Source of the DNA: Sutcliffiella horikoshii
Lineage (GTDB): Bacteria > Bacillota > Bacilli > Bacillales > Bacillaceae_I
Reading direction: 5' to 3'
NCBI RefSeq assembly: GCF_021991925.1
Contig: NZ_RXZI01000004.1
Span: forward strand, 124,001-188,000
Length of the DNA stretch: 64,000 nt
Within the stretch, counting starts at the first letter, position 1. Every line of letters begins with the position of its first letter. The translations under genes and the position numbers were made by a program. A model generated the notes under the pieces. That model saw only the letters and a program-made list of their open reading frames with translations. It was not told where the DNA came from and ran no database searches. Shown here one piece after another: positions 33,311-42,007 of this stretch.

Positions 33311-34481
33311 AGGATTAAAATCATTATTGGAAATCCTTATCGTTTCAACAAGACTAGGACTTACTTCCTTCGGGGGACCTGTAGCCCATCTTGGTTATTT
33401 CCACACCGAATATGTCCGTCGCAGAAAATGGATGGATGAGAAAAGCTATGCCGACCTTGTTGCCCTATGTCAGTTCTTGCCCGGACCTGCCAGCAGTCAG
33501 GTGGGAATAGGGATTGGCGTCATGCGAGCAGGGGTTCTTGGAGGCATCACTTCCTTTTTAGGCTTCACACTCCCTTCTGTATTAGCTCTTATTGTTTTCG
33601 CTATTATTCTGCAAGGATTTGATGTTGGGAACGCCGGCTGGATTCATGGGTTGAAGATTGTTGCGGTCGCCGTTGTCGCTCATGCAATAATGGGGATGGC
33701 AAACAACCTGACCCCTGATGTAAAGAGGAAGGCCATCGCTTTGTTCGCATTGGTTGCCACATTGATGTGGCAGACTGCTTTTTCCCAGGTTGGTGTGATC
33801 CTTATCGCAGCAGTCATTGGCTTTCTGTTATTTAAGCAAAATGTTACAGAAGACGATTCACGTCTAGCGTTTCCAATCTCCAAACGGTTGGCCGTCATTT
33901 GTTTAACGCTATTTTTCGGACTGCTAATTTTATTACCATTATTAAGAGAAGCTACATCACTAAATTGGGTGGCATTGTTTGATAGTTTCTATCGTTCAGG
34001 ATCCCTTGTTTTTGGCGGAGGCCATGTGGTCCTTCCATTACTAGAGCGGGAGTTTGTTCCAACAGGCTGGATCAGTGAGGAAGCATTTCTGGCAGGGTAT
34101 GGAGCTGCACAGGCAGTTCCTGGACCATTGTTTACATTCGCCGCGTATATCGGTGCTGTCATTGATGGCTGGAAGGGTGGTTTGTTAGCAACATTCGCCA
34201 TCTTTCTCCCTGCCTTCCTATTAATACTGGGTACTTTGCCGTTTTGGGATTCTTTGCGTCGCAATTCCAAAGTGAAGGCAGCATTAATGGGAGTGAATGC
34301 TGCAGTGGTAGGAATCTTAATATCCGCCTTCTATTTTCCTATTTGGACAAGCTCTATTTCAGCTCCGATTGATTTTGCCTTTGCTGCGATTTTATTCAGC
34401 ATGCTTGTCTATTGGAAGCTTCCACCTTGGATGGTAGTGTTAACGGGTGCCATCGGCGGGACTTTGATAGGATTGTTATAA
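33297..34481 (+). CDS. chrA: Chromate transporter ChrA, two-domain form
   Basis: 394 residues with two homologous CHR domains. Domain 1 carries SFGGPVAHLGYF, QFLPGPASSQ and GxxxxRAG; domain 2 carries FGGGHVVLPLLE and QAVPGPLFTFAAYIG. The family exports chromate, with sulfate as a possible competing substrate. The ATG at 33297 lies inside the padR end with GGAAGGTGA upstream, so the pair is translationally coupled. Confidence 0.93.
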   Translation: MKKNRGLKSLLEILIVSTRLGLTSFGGPVAHLGYFHTEYVRRRKWMDEKSYADLVALCQFLPGPASSQVGIGIGVMRAGVLGGITSFLGFTLPSVLALIVFAIILQGFDVGNAGWIHGLKIVAVAVVAHAIMGMANNLTPDVKRKAIALFALVATLMWQTAFSQVGVILIAAVIGFLLFKQNVTEDDSRLAFPISKRLAVICLTLFFGLLILLPLLREATSLNWVALFDSFYRSGSLVFGGGHVVLPLLEREFVPTGWISEEAFLAGYGAAQAVPGPLFTFAAYIGAVIDGWKGGLLATFAIFLPAFLLILGTLPFWDSLRRNSKVKAALMGVNAAVVGILISAFYFPIWTSSISAPIDFAFAAILFSMLVYWKLPPWMVVLTGAIGGTLIGLL

Positions 34482-34486
34482 TAAAA

Positions 34487-34520
34487 GAAACCGACCTCTT
34501 GCTGGAGAAGTCGGTTTCTT
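34487..34520 (+). terminator. Terminator hairpin after chrA, first copy
   Basis: GAAACCGACCT pairs with AAGTCGGTTTC, but after TT the T-run is cut off by the repeat end CAGTGTGTAG. A complete copy with T-run is at 35021-35058. Confidence 0.8.
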
Positions 34521-34589
34521 CAGTGTGTAGACAAAGACTAATATAATGAAATTCTCTAGTTGATCGCAGTGGAAGGAGCGAAGACTCCT

Positions 34590-34649
34590 CGAAAATGCTA
34601 ACGCATTTTCTTCGTGCGATGAATTGCTGTCGAAGTATTCCTTGTCCAG
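34590..34649 (+). repeat. 60-bp insertion in A3 core
   Basis: Sequence absent from copy A2 at the same point (between GACTCC and GGGAGG). It contains the hairpin GAAAATGC/GCATTTTC with a 4-nt loop, then TTCGTGCGATGAATTGCTG. Confidence 0.5.
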
Positions 34650-34687
34650 CGGGAGGAAAGGACATGGAAGACCCCGCAGGGCGTAGC

Positions 34688-34908
34688 GAGGCCACTGAAA
34701 AACCCAATAACTTATCGTTCAAATGATTTCTAGCTGTTAATTGGAGCAATAGGCGCAGACTCCTGCGGGGGGATAGCGACAATCTTGAGACCCCGCAGGG
34801 CGCAGCTCGAGGAGGCTCAAGGTCGCCCCGCGGAAAGCGAAGCCGTTTGCGGAGATTAACAGCGGTGTTAACCAGATTATTAACAATCATTACTTTTTCA
34901 GTGGCCTT
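34688..34908 (+). mobile_element. Short insertion element B2 (221 bp) inside A3
   Basis: Inverted ends GAGGCCACTGAAAAA and TTTTTCAGTGGCCTT. Flanked by the 9-bp direct repeat GGGCGTAGC (34679-34687 and 34909-34917). Its core is nearly the same as that of B1, and the insertion point in the A core is the same within a base or two. Confidence 0.8.
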
Positions 34909-35020
34909 GGGCGTAGCCGAGGAGGCTTCCGGACTGCCCGCGGAAAGCGAAGCTCCTGCAACGAAGATCAACTCTTTCAACAGATAACCTAACTAGTTTA
35001 TAGTTTGTCAACAGTCTGAA

Positions 35021-35058
35021 GAAAACGACCTCTTGCTGGAGAAGTCGGTTTCTTTTTT
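35021..35058. terminator. Terminator between chrA and ferritin-like gene, second copy
   Basis: GAAAACGACCT with AAGTCGGTTTC and T6; 31 of 32 bases equal the copy at 34487. Its right end touches the stop codon of the minus-strand gene. Confidence 0.85.
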
Positions 35059-35503
35059 ATCCTTTACTTTCCGTATAGAAAAACAAAAACCACACCGCAT
35101 GGTTCTGTTCATCCGCTGCAGCTCTCTTAAATACCCTCCGGATGTATGGGTTTTGAGTAGAGTCAGCGATATCCAAATAAAAATCGACCGTCTCTTGTTC
35201 ATCTTTCATCGATGCCACCAATGCATCTTGGTAATCTTCCGGACACTCTTCAGATATTTCCGGTGTGGCTGCTTTTCCAGTCAATGATTGATAGATTTGA
35301 CTAAACGTATTATAGTGCTTTATTTCGTCTTCTCTTATTTCAGATATCCTCTTTTGTGTCTCCTCATCTGGTGCCATTTTGGCCAGTTTTTCGTAACAGG
35401 CAATGGCACTATATTCTCCATTGATGGCCTTTGAGATATTCTCTATTAAAGTTTCATCCTGTGGTGCCCTTGTATAGTATGGATAATAATACCCGTTCAC
35501 ATT
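35057..35503 (-). CDS. Ferritin-like diiron protein
   Basis: 148 residues with a Tyr-rich N-terminus (GYYYPYYTR) and a four-helix diiron pattern: Glu29, ExxH at 59-62 (DEIKH), an acidic helix near 100 and ExxH at 131-134 (DEQNH). Likely a rubrerythrin/YhjR-like iron or peroxide-handling protein. I choose GTG at 35503 because AAAGGGG lies nine bases before it; ATG codons at 35509 and 35524 have that site too close or none. Confidence 0.82.
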   Translation of the reverse strand, partial: NVNGYYYPYYTRAPQDETLIENISKAINGEYSAIACYEKLAKMAPDEETQKRISEIREDEIKHYNTFSQIYQSLTGKAATPEISEECPEDYQDALVASMKDEQETVDFYLDIADSTQNPYIRRVFKRAAADEQNHAVWFLFFYTESKG

Positions 35504-35622
35504 TCTCATCCCCTTTATAATCATTCCTTCTTTTATTCTATGTAGCAATATTTTTAATCATTCCAGATAGTAGCCATACTCATAGAATGGAACTAGACAT
35601 CTTTCTATAAGGAGCTAGAATT

Positions 35623-35697
35623 ATGCAAACACATCTGCTTGTATGCTTCCATCTCCTCACCGATAGACAAGGAATGATTTTCTTTTTGAATCATTAA
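35623..35697 (+). CDS. Possible 24-residue leader peptide
   Basis: Short frame (MQTHLLVCFHLLTDRQGMIF...) with AAGGAG eight bases before the ATG, ending 72 bp before the USP-like gene. Only the ribosome site supports it; it may be chance. Confidence 0.25.
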   Translation: MQTHLLVCFHLLTDRQGMIFFLNH

Positions 35698-35768
35698 CCA
35701 TTTCATCAAGAAATTAATATATTATGATACTAAGTAATTCTTGTAATAATGGACAAAGGGGGATTTCG

Positions 35769-36404
35769 ATGAAAGAAAATATCTTAGTTTGTGTAAGCAA
35801 TCCAAAGCATGTGGAGAAGCTCATCCAACGGGGCAAGATCATTGCAGATACTTTTGGGGGAGATTGCTTTGTTTTATTTGTCTATACCATTCCTTATGAT
35901 GACTTGGATTTGAATCAGATCCGTACGAAGCAATTCTTTAAAAGCATTGCTTCAAAATATGATGTGCCCATACTAATTGAATACTCCAAAGGCAAAAAAG
36001 TCTCGGCAGTCATTGCGGAAACCTCTATTAAGCACGACATCACTCAGATTATATTGGGTCAACCAATTCAGAGCAAGTTAGAAAGGATCGTTAAACATTC
36101 TTTAATTAATGAAATTTTCACAAAGGTTAAGGGTGTCGATATCCATGTGGTGGAAGTGGGGCGTGAAAACATCCCTCAACCTGAAGCCTATGACCGCGGC
36201 CTACATGCCCACTTGTTACAAAAAAATAACAATTATGAGCTTGCTTTTGATACTCCTTGTGAGAATGCCATCAAAGGTATTTTCTTCAAACAATCATCCA
36301 CAGACTTTCTGAATGGTTTTTTCGTTATTCACCAAGGTGAGGAACATAAGGTTTTGAAAGTTAGTAATGGAGTGGTGGAAGCCGGAGCACTCTCCTCTTC
36401 CTAG
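35769..36404 (+). CDS. Stand-alone KdpD-type universal stress domain protein
   Basis: 211 residues. Residues 1-125 resemble the USP domain of the sensor kinase KdpD (ILVCVSNPKHVEKLIQRGKI, then DCFVLFVYT and the later ILGQP...LERIVKHSLINEI), without the Walker or kinase domains. Residues 140-211 form an extra domain not recognised. In S. aureus the KdpD USP domain binds c-di-AMP, so a second-messenger role is possible; inference only. The ATG at 35769 has AAAGGGGGA upstream. Confidence 0.7.
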   Translation: MKENILVCVSNPKHVEKLIQRGKIIADTFGGDCFVLFVYTIPYDDLDLNQIRTKQFFKSIASKYDVPILIEYSKGKKVSAVIAETSIKHDITQIILGQPIQSKLERIVKHSLINEIFTKVKGVDIHVVEVGRENIPQPEAYDRGLHAHLLQKNNNYELAFDTPCENAIKGIFFKQSSTDFLNGFFVIHQGEEHKVLKVSNGVVEAGALSSS

Positions 36405-36452
36405 AAAAAAACCCAGTTCACGGCCTTCACATGCCTTGACCTGGGTTTTTTC
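36405..36452. terminator. Bidirectional terminator
   Basis: AAAAAAACCCAG pairs with CTGGGTTTTTT around a 24-nt loop that includes the stop of the minus-strand gene. Confidence 0.8.
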
Positions 36453-37930
36453 CAATGATTGCATCAGCGACCATCCATCCACTCAAGCTACTCCCTAATG
36501 ACCCGGCACCTGGGAAAACGGTATCTCCACAAAACCAAAGCCCTCCCACCCGTGAATTCGGAGAATAACTTTTAAATAGACTATATTTGCTTTTAGGAAT
36601 ATAACCACCAACCTTTCCATATGCACGCTGTGTATATCGCTTAAAAGTCACGGGAGTTCCCGCCATCTTTACAACAATATTGGAAGAGAAAGTAGGAAAT
36701 TTCCTATCGATTGATCCGATTATTTTCTCCATATATGCTTCTTTTCTGTTTTCATAAGTCCCCCTATCCCACCACTTGTCGACATTTGTGTGCGTGGAAA
36801 TAGTAATGGACCGTTTTCCACTTGGTGCAAACTTGGTATCTCCTTCTTGTGATATGGAAAATAAGAACTGATTCCCTTCTGATAACGGGGATTCATAAGA
36901 GGAGATAAATTGGTGAAATGGGATGGAGCTAGCTTCCGGCATCATAAACGAGGGGTTAGCTCCAATATATAGAGTAAAGGCTCCCCACGCTTCCTTTTGT
37001 TTTTCTTTGTGTTCTTTGATAGGAAGCCTTTGATGCAACTCGGGCTCCATCAAGGTGAAGATATTATGAATCGGCGCATTCAAAATCACTTGCTTCGTTC
37101 TGAATACCTGACCACGTTTAGTCACAACCGTCCAAACAACTCCATGTTTGGCTATACTGACAACCTTATGGCGCAGGCGCAGTTCTCCCCCTGAAGCACG
37201 ATAGTTTCCCGCCAAATGCCTGGATGATAGATGCCAAACCTCCCTCCACGTAAAAAGCTCCCTTATGAAAAATACTTAATGCCATGTACCCTAACAAAGA
37301 AGGACTATATTTTGCCGTCGACTGAACGCTATCCATCAGTTGCCCATTAATAAATGCCATAAATGGCTTATTAGTCGTCAGACCAAATTTGGATAGACGG
37401 TCCTGTACAGATTGGGTCAAATATGGAGTCAGGCCTAGAAGGCTCATATTTATGTTGCTTAGTAGAGTAAAATACTCTGATATGGTAGAGGGGGGGAAAA
37501 CAGCTCGTTTTTCTACAAATCTCTGCAGAACTTCCGCCACCTTAAAAACTTCTTCAAAGAATGCCAGGATTCGATCTTGATCTTTGTCAAATTTATCGGT
37601 GACTTCCTTGTACCACTTTTCTTTTTCTGAAAAATAAGTGATCGTCCGGTCTGGAAGGTACACCTTCATGATTTCATCTAGTCTTTTCATTGGGGGAATG
37701 GGGGCGTCCAACTCATCAAATAGTCTCTTTAACATCCCCCCATCCTCAAAGCCCATTCCAACAGTCGCACCTGCATTGAAACGGAATCCGTCACGGTCAA
37801 ATTTGCTAGCACATCCACCAAACTCATTTGCAGCTTCAAGGGTCAATACATCGTAACCGGCTTTTGAAAGGAGCGCCGCCGCTGTCATTCCACCGAATCC
37901 CGTTCCAATAACGATTGCATCTTTAAGCAT
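36427..37930 (-). pseudogene. Phytoene-desaturase-like FAD oxidoreductase, frameshifted
   Basis: Two overlapping frames together make one protein of about 500 residues, the normal CrtI/CrtO-family length. The N-terminal part (37930-37166) has the FAD dinucleotide motif VIGTGFGGMTAAALLSKAGY and GGCASKFDRDGFRFNAGAT. The C-terminal part (37215-36427) continues in another frame with GNYRASGGELRLRHKVV and ends WFCGDTVFPGAGSLGSS. The frames join at about 37208-37216, where TTTGGCGGG appears to carry one extra base (or lack two). Either a recent null mutation or a sequencing error. Substrate unknown. Confidence 0.85.
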
Positions 37931-38021
37931 GCTGTCCCCTTCTTTCCTACATGTATGAATCCTATTATATAGAATCTTGATGAAGTCTCTAAAACTGAAT
38001 GTGTTGGCAAGTTTTATAGAA

Positions 38022-38150
38022 AGATACTGTTAAACACAGCTGTTGATATCCGCAATCGGCTTCGCTTTATACGGGGCGACAACCTTGAGACTATTGCTCC
38101 AAAAAACAGCTTATTGCTATAAAAATCAACAGTATGCTTTAACAGAGCCT
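38022..38150 (-). repeat. Truncated modular repeat, TGTTAAA-ended form
   Basis: Ends ACTGTTAAACACAGCTG and ATGCTTTAACAGAG as in the copy at 29455, but the GC-rich middle is largely lost. It directly follows the fruA terminator on the minus strand. Confidence 0.65.
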
Positions 38151-38153
38151 ATA

Positions 38154-38188
38154 TAAAAAAGTGATGGGATAACCCATCACTTTTTTTA
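38154..38188 (-). terminator. Terminator of the fru operon
   Basis: Perfect stem GTGATGGG/CCCATCAC with 4-nt loop and A/T runs on both sides. Confidence 0.9.
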
Positions 38189-38193
38189 TAAAA

Positions 38194-40068
38194 TCACACA
38201 GTAACCCTCTTCTTCAACAACCCGACCATAACCGCCGTCACAGCAGCTCCAATCAAGATAGCCAACACATACATGAAAATACCGCCGGTCACTATCGGAA
38301 TAACAAAGATTCCACCATGAGGCGCAGGGAGCCCTATTCCAAATAACATGGCAAGCGCACCGGCAACTGCTGAACCTACGACTGCAGAAGGGATGACGCG
38401 TAACGGATCCGCTGCGGCAAACGGGATGGCACCCTCTGTGATAAAAGAAGCTCCCATGATATAACATGTTTTTCCTGCTTCTCTCTCTTGCTTGTTGAAT
38501 TTACTCTTAAAGATGGTTGTAGCAAGTGCCAACCCAAGTGGTGGCACCATACCTGCTGCCATGATCGCTGCATGCGGTGCGTAGTTTCCTGCATCGATCA
38601 TCGCAATACCGAATGTGAAGGCCGCCTTATTGATAGGACCTCCCATATCAATGGCCATCATCGCACCTAATATGACTCCTAATACAATCAAATTTCCTGA
38701 GCCTAAACCACCCAGCCAAGACGTCAATCCTTGATTAAACGCTTTTAGGGGAATCACCAATTGTAGCATGATCATTCCGGTTAGAAAGATACCGAATAGT
38801 GGGTACAGCAGGACAGGTTTAATCCCTTCAAGAGATGCAGGTAACCCACTGAAAACTTTCTTTAAACCTAGAACGAGATAACCTGCAAGGAAACCGGCAA
38901 TGAGACCACCCAAGAAACCAGCTTCACCCGTATAGGCAATCAATCCACCGACCATTCCTGCAGCAAATCCCGGACGATCCGCAATACTCATTGCAATGAA
39001 TCCGGCAAGGACGGGAATCATCAAGTAAAAGGCATTTCCGCCACCAATGGACATAAGTGCTTCTGCAAACCAATGGTAGCTAGGATCATTGGGATCTGAT
39101 GCATTGATTCCAAACATGAGGGAAATAGCAATAAGGATTCCACCACCAACAACAAATGGTAGCATATTAGAAACACCGCTCATCAGGTGCTTATAGAAAC
39201 CTGATCGCCCCTTTTTCCCTTCTGAACTTGAGCTGCCTGATCCTGATCCCCTATAAGTTTCGCCTTCGCCACTGCTTGCTTTTGTCAAAAGTTCCTCTGG
39301 TTTGCGTATTGCTTGGGCCACAGGCACCTGGATGATTTTTTTGCCATTAAACCGTTCCATTTCTACTTGCTTATCGGCAGCAACGATAATTCCAGATGCA
39401 TTGTCAATTTCTTCTTGTGTCAGTTGATTCTTCACTCCACTTGAACCATTCGTCTCCACCTTAAGATTTAAACCCAATTCCTTTGCCTTCTTCTTTAATG
39501 CATCTGCCGCCATGTAAGTGTGGGCGATTCCAGTCGGGCAGGCCGTTACTGCAAGAATCAACCCCTTGTCAGCAGAAGAAGATCGTCCTTCCACTTCTTC
39601 CTCTTCAAACAATTCCTTTTCCTTGTTATCTATTAATCTGATAACTTCCTCCTTAGACGATGAGGCTAATAAAGCATTGCGGAATTCCATATCCATCAGC
39701 ATGGAAGACAACCGAGATAAGGTTTCTAAGTGTTCATTGTTGGCCCCTTCACTTGCTGCAATCATGAAAAACAGTTGACTTGGCTGACCATCCAAGGACT
39801 CGTAATCAATTCCATCCTTTGCCACACCAAAGGCAATCGCCGGAGACTTCACCGCATTCGTTTTCGCATGTGGAATCGCTATTCCCTCACCAATTCCAGT
39901 CGTGCTTTGTGCCTCCCTGGCAAGTATCGCTTCTTCATACTTCCTTTTGTCTGCTAGCTTTCCAGCACGATCCAATGAGTCGATCAATTCCTTAATGACA
40001 TCAGATTTGTTACTTGATCTTAATTGAAGAGTAACGGTTTCTTTCGTGAGTAAATCTGTAATTTTCAT
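38194..40068 (-). CDS. fruA: Fructose PTS enzyme II, EIIABC
   Basis: 624 residues: EIIA (1-145) with phospho-His67 (GIAIPHAKT), EIIB (about 168-265) with phospho-Cys177 (TACPTGIAHTYM), a Ser/Gly linker, then EIIC (about 290-620) with eight or more helices. It takes up fructose and releases fructose-1-phosphate inside. Third gene of fruR-fruK-fruA; AGGGGGAAAGGACC precedes the ATG. Confidence 0.97.
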   Translation of the reverse strand: MKITDLLTKETVTLQLRSSNKSDVIKELIDSLDRAGKLADKRKYEEAILAREAQSTTGIGEGIAIPHAKTNAVKSPAIAFGVAKDGIDYESLDGQPSQLFFMIAASEGANNEHLETLSRLSSMLMDMEFRNALLASSSKEEVIRLIDNKEKELFEEEEVEGRSSSADKGLILAVTACPTGIAHTYMAADALKKKAKELGLNLKVETNGSSGVKNQLTQEEIDNASGIIVAADKQVEMERFNGKKIIQVPVAQAIRKPEELLTKASSGEGETYRGSGSGSSSSEGKKGRSGFYKHLMSGVSNMLPFVVGGGILIAISLMFGINASDPNDPSYHWFAEALMSIGGGNAFYLMIPVLAGFIAMSIADRPGFAAGMVGGLIAYTGEAGFLGGLIAGFLAGYLVLGLKKVFSGLPASLEGIKPVLLYPLFGIFLTGMIMLQLVIPLKAFNQGLTSWLGGLGSGNLIVLGVILGAMMAIDMGGPINKAAFTFGIAMIDAGNYAPHAAIMAAGMVPPLGLALATTIFKSKFNKQEREAGKTCYIMGASFITEGAIPFAAADPLRVIPSAVVGSAVAGALAMLFGIGLPAPHGGIFVIPIVTGGIFMYVLAILIGAAVTAVMVGLLKKRVTV

Positions 40069-40082
40069 GGTCCTTTCCCCCT

Positions 40083-40994
40083 TTATAACTTTTCTATTTC
40101 TACTAGATTTATCAGTCTATTAACATCTGTTTTTTGACAAAGGTCATAGGAGAATGCCGTGGCACTCCCAGAAGCTATTCCGTAACGCAATGCTTCTTCA
40201 CTCTTGTCTGTATTTACATATCCCGCTAAGAAACCGGCGACAAGGGAGTCTCCTGCACCTACGGAATTTTTCACTTCCCCACGTGGCGCTTTAGCGGAGT
40301 AAACACCAGATTTGGTGTAAAGAATGGCGCCTTCTCCAGCCATGGACACAACGACATTCTGAACACCCTGTTCGTGAATTTTGCCAGCGTAATGGATGAC
40401 ATCATCTTGTGATTGAATGGTGACACCAAACAGATCACCAAGTTCATGGTGGTTTGGTTTAATGAAAAAGGGTTTGTACGAAAGGAGTGATTGTAATGTT
40501 TGTCCCCCAGTATCCAATACCACTTTTGCTTCATGCTGCTGACACTTTTGTATGAGCGTTTCATAAATGTTAGATGGCACTGTCCCTGGGATGCTTCCCG
40601 CCAGCACGACAATATCTTCACTTGAAAGCTGGTTCAGCTGTTGAAGCAATCGTTTAACCGCATCTTCATCCACTATCGGTCCGGTGCCATTGATTTCGGT
40701 TTCCTTATCCGCTTTCAGTTTTACATTGATTCGCGAATGGCCTTCGACTTCTAGAAGCCTGACCGCCACTTGTTCCTCTATCAATTTCTCTTTTATAAAA
40801 TTTCCGGTAAACCCTGCGGCATAGCCTAGTGCCATCGTGTCCGCACCAAGCCTTTTTAAAACCCTGGAAACATTGATTCCTTTTCCACCGGGATAATAAT
40901 TTGTATTGGATGCTCTATTTATGGTACCTTCTACAAACCCTTCCAACTCTATTACATAATCTATAGAAGGATTTAATGTAATTGTATATATCAT
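40083..40994 (-). CDS. fruK: 1-phosphofructokinase
   Basis: 303-residue PfkB-family sugar kinase that phosphorylates fructose-1-phosphate to fructose-1,6-bisphosphate. Motifs: YYPGGKGINVSRVLKRLG near 32-49 and the C-terminal anion hole/catalytic NSVGAGDSLVAGFLAGY (Asp near 250). It lies between fruR (4 bp gap) and fruA (14 bp gap). AGAGGTGTGAACTC precedes the ATG. Confidence 0.96.
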   Translation of the reverse strand: MIYTITLNPSIDYVIELEGFVEGTINRASNTNYYPGGKGINVSRVLKRLGADTMALGYAAGFTGNFIKEKLIEEQVAVRLLEVEGHSRINVKLKADKETEINGTGPIVDEDAVKRLLQQLNQLSSEDIVVLAGSIPGTVPSNIYETLIQKCQQHEAKVVLDTGGQTLQSLLSYKPFFIKPNHHELGDLFGVTIQSQDDVIHYAGKIHEQGVQNVVVSMAGEGAILYTKSGVYSAKAPRGEVKNSVGAGDSLVAGFLAGYVNTDKSEEALRYGIASGSATAFSYDLCQKTDVNRLINLVEIEKL

Positions 40995-40998
40995 GAGT

Positions 40999-41745
40999 TC
41001 ACACCTCTATCACTGTTGTTATCTCTCTGAAAGCTGCTGTTAGGACTTCATCACATTTATTGGTTATGAGCGTTCCTGATTGAAGTGGCGCAATTTTTGC
41101 AAAAGCCGCTTCATTTATTTTGGAGGAATCCGCGAGAAAGAAAGTTTCGTTCGCAAGCTTAATTGCCAAATTCTTCACACTCGCTTCTTCAGGATCAGGA
41201 GTTGTATAACCACTTTTAGGGTGTACACCATTGGCCCCAATGAAAGCTTTATCAAAGTTGTATTCCAATAAAGATTGACTAGCTTTGCTGCCGATAATGG
41301 CGCCTGTTTTATTTTTCATGAAGCCTCCCACTATATATGTGGTCAGTCCTTTTTCCATTAAAGATTGGATATGGGCGAACCCATTGGTAACCACCGTTAT
41401 CTGCTTGTTTTCCAGATAAGGAATCATTTGAAATGTCGTGGTACCTGCATCGAGGAAGATACAATCGCCATCCTTTACATGCTCTGCAGCTGCTTTAGCT
41501 ATCTGTTGTTTTTCGTGAAGATAAATGGAAGATTTCTCGAGTATGCTTGGTTCTTCGCCCTTCTGATGGATCCTTGCAGCTCCACCGTGCACCCTTTTTA
41601 ATTTATTCATCTCTTCCAGTTGGCTCAGATCTCTGCGTATTGTCGATTCCGATGCCCCTGTTACATCTATAAAATCTTGCAGCTTCACAATCTCCTGCTT
41701 TTGTACCAAGTTTAAAATCCTCTGTTGCCTTTCTGGTGTTAACAT
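40999..41745 (-). CDS. fruR: DeoR-family repressor of the fructose operon
   Basis: 248 residues: N-terminal DeoR helix-turn-helix (about 5-57, with QDFIDVTGASESTIRRDLSQL) and a sugar-phosphate sensing domain with DAGTTTFQ and the late acidic LADSSKINEAAFAKI. The usual effector is fructose-1-phosphate. The ATG at 41745 has GGAAAGGTGA upstream; the ATG nine bases earlier does not. First gene of the fru operon and probably autoregulatory through the sites at 41810-41849. Confidence 0.93.
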   Translation of the reverse strand: MLTPERQQRILNLVQKQEIVKLQDFIDVTGASESTIRRDLSQLEEMNKLKRVHGGAARIHQKGEEPSILEKSSIYLHEKQQIAKAAAEHVKDGDCIFLDAGTTTFQMIPYLENKQITVVTNGFAHIQSLMEKGLTTYIVGGFMKNKTGAIIGSKASQSLLEYNFDKAFIGANGVHPKSGYTTPDPEEASVKNLAIKLANETFFLADSSKINEAAFAKIAPLQSGTLITNKCDEVLTAAFREITTVIEV

Positions 41746-41783
41746 GAAAATCACCTTTCCACATGTCGTTTATCTTTATTTTT

Positions 41784-41812
41784 ATTGTAATGTAAGCTCT
41801 TTCAAAAATCAA
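41784..41812 (-). promoter_or_regulatory. Probable fru operon promoter
   Basis: Minus strand TTGATT, 17-bp spacer, TACAAT, about 39 bp before fruR. Confidence 0.6.
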
Positions 41813-41849
41813 TCAAAAACATTCATAAGTTGCCAATACCAATCAAAAG
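41810..41849. promoter_or_regulatory. Candidate FruR operators
   Basis: Direct repeat CAATCAAAAA (41810-41819) and CAATCAAAAG (41840-41849), 30 bp apart, the first overlapping the -35 box. DeoR-type FruR proteins bind spaced direct repeats of this kind. Confidence 0.45.
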
Positions 41850-42007
41850 CGAGCAAAAATAGTTATTAGATTGATTGGGAAGACACCTATTTATTTTCTA
41901 AAAAATAAATTAGTAAGTATATTTTTTCATTAGTGTTATAATGAAGGTTGAAATCCTCTAGAATAAGCAAATTATGTATAGCTATTTTGTTACAACTTAA
42001 TAGGGGT

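Larger units (their letters stand above)
34520..35019 (+). repeat. Modular GC-rich repeat, long form A3 (twice interrupted)
   Basis: Ends TCAGTGTGTAGACAAAG and TTTGTCAACAGTCTGA. The core runs from GTTGATCGCAG to GAAGATCAAC and is interrupted by a 60-bp segment at 34590 and by element B2. It is flanked on both sides by the same terminator hairpin and fills the 575-bp gap 34482-35056. Confidence 0.82.
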
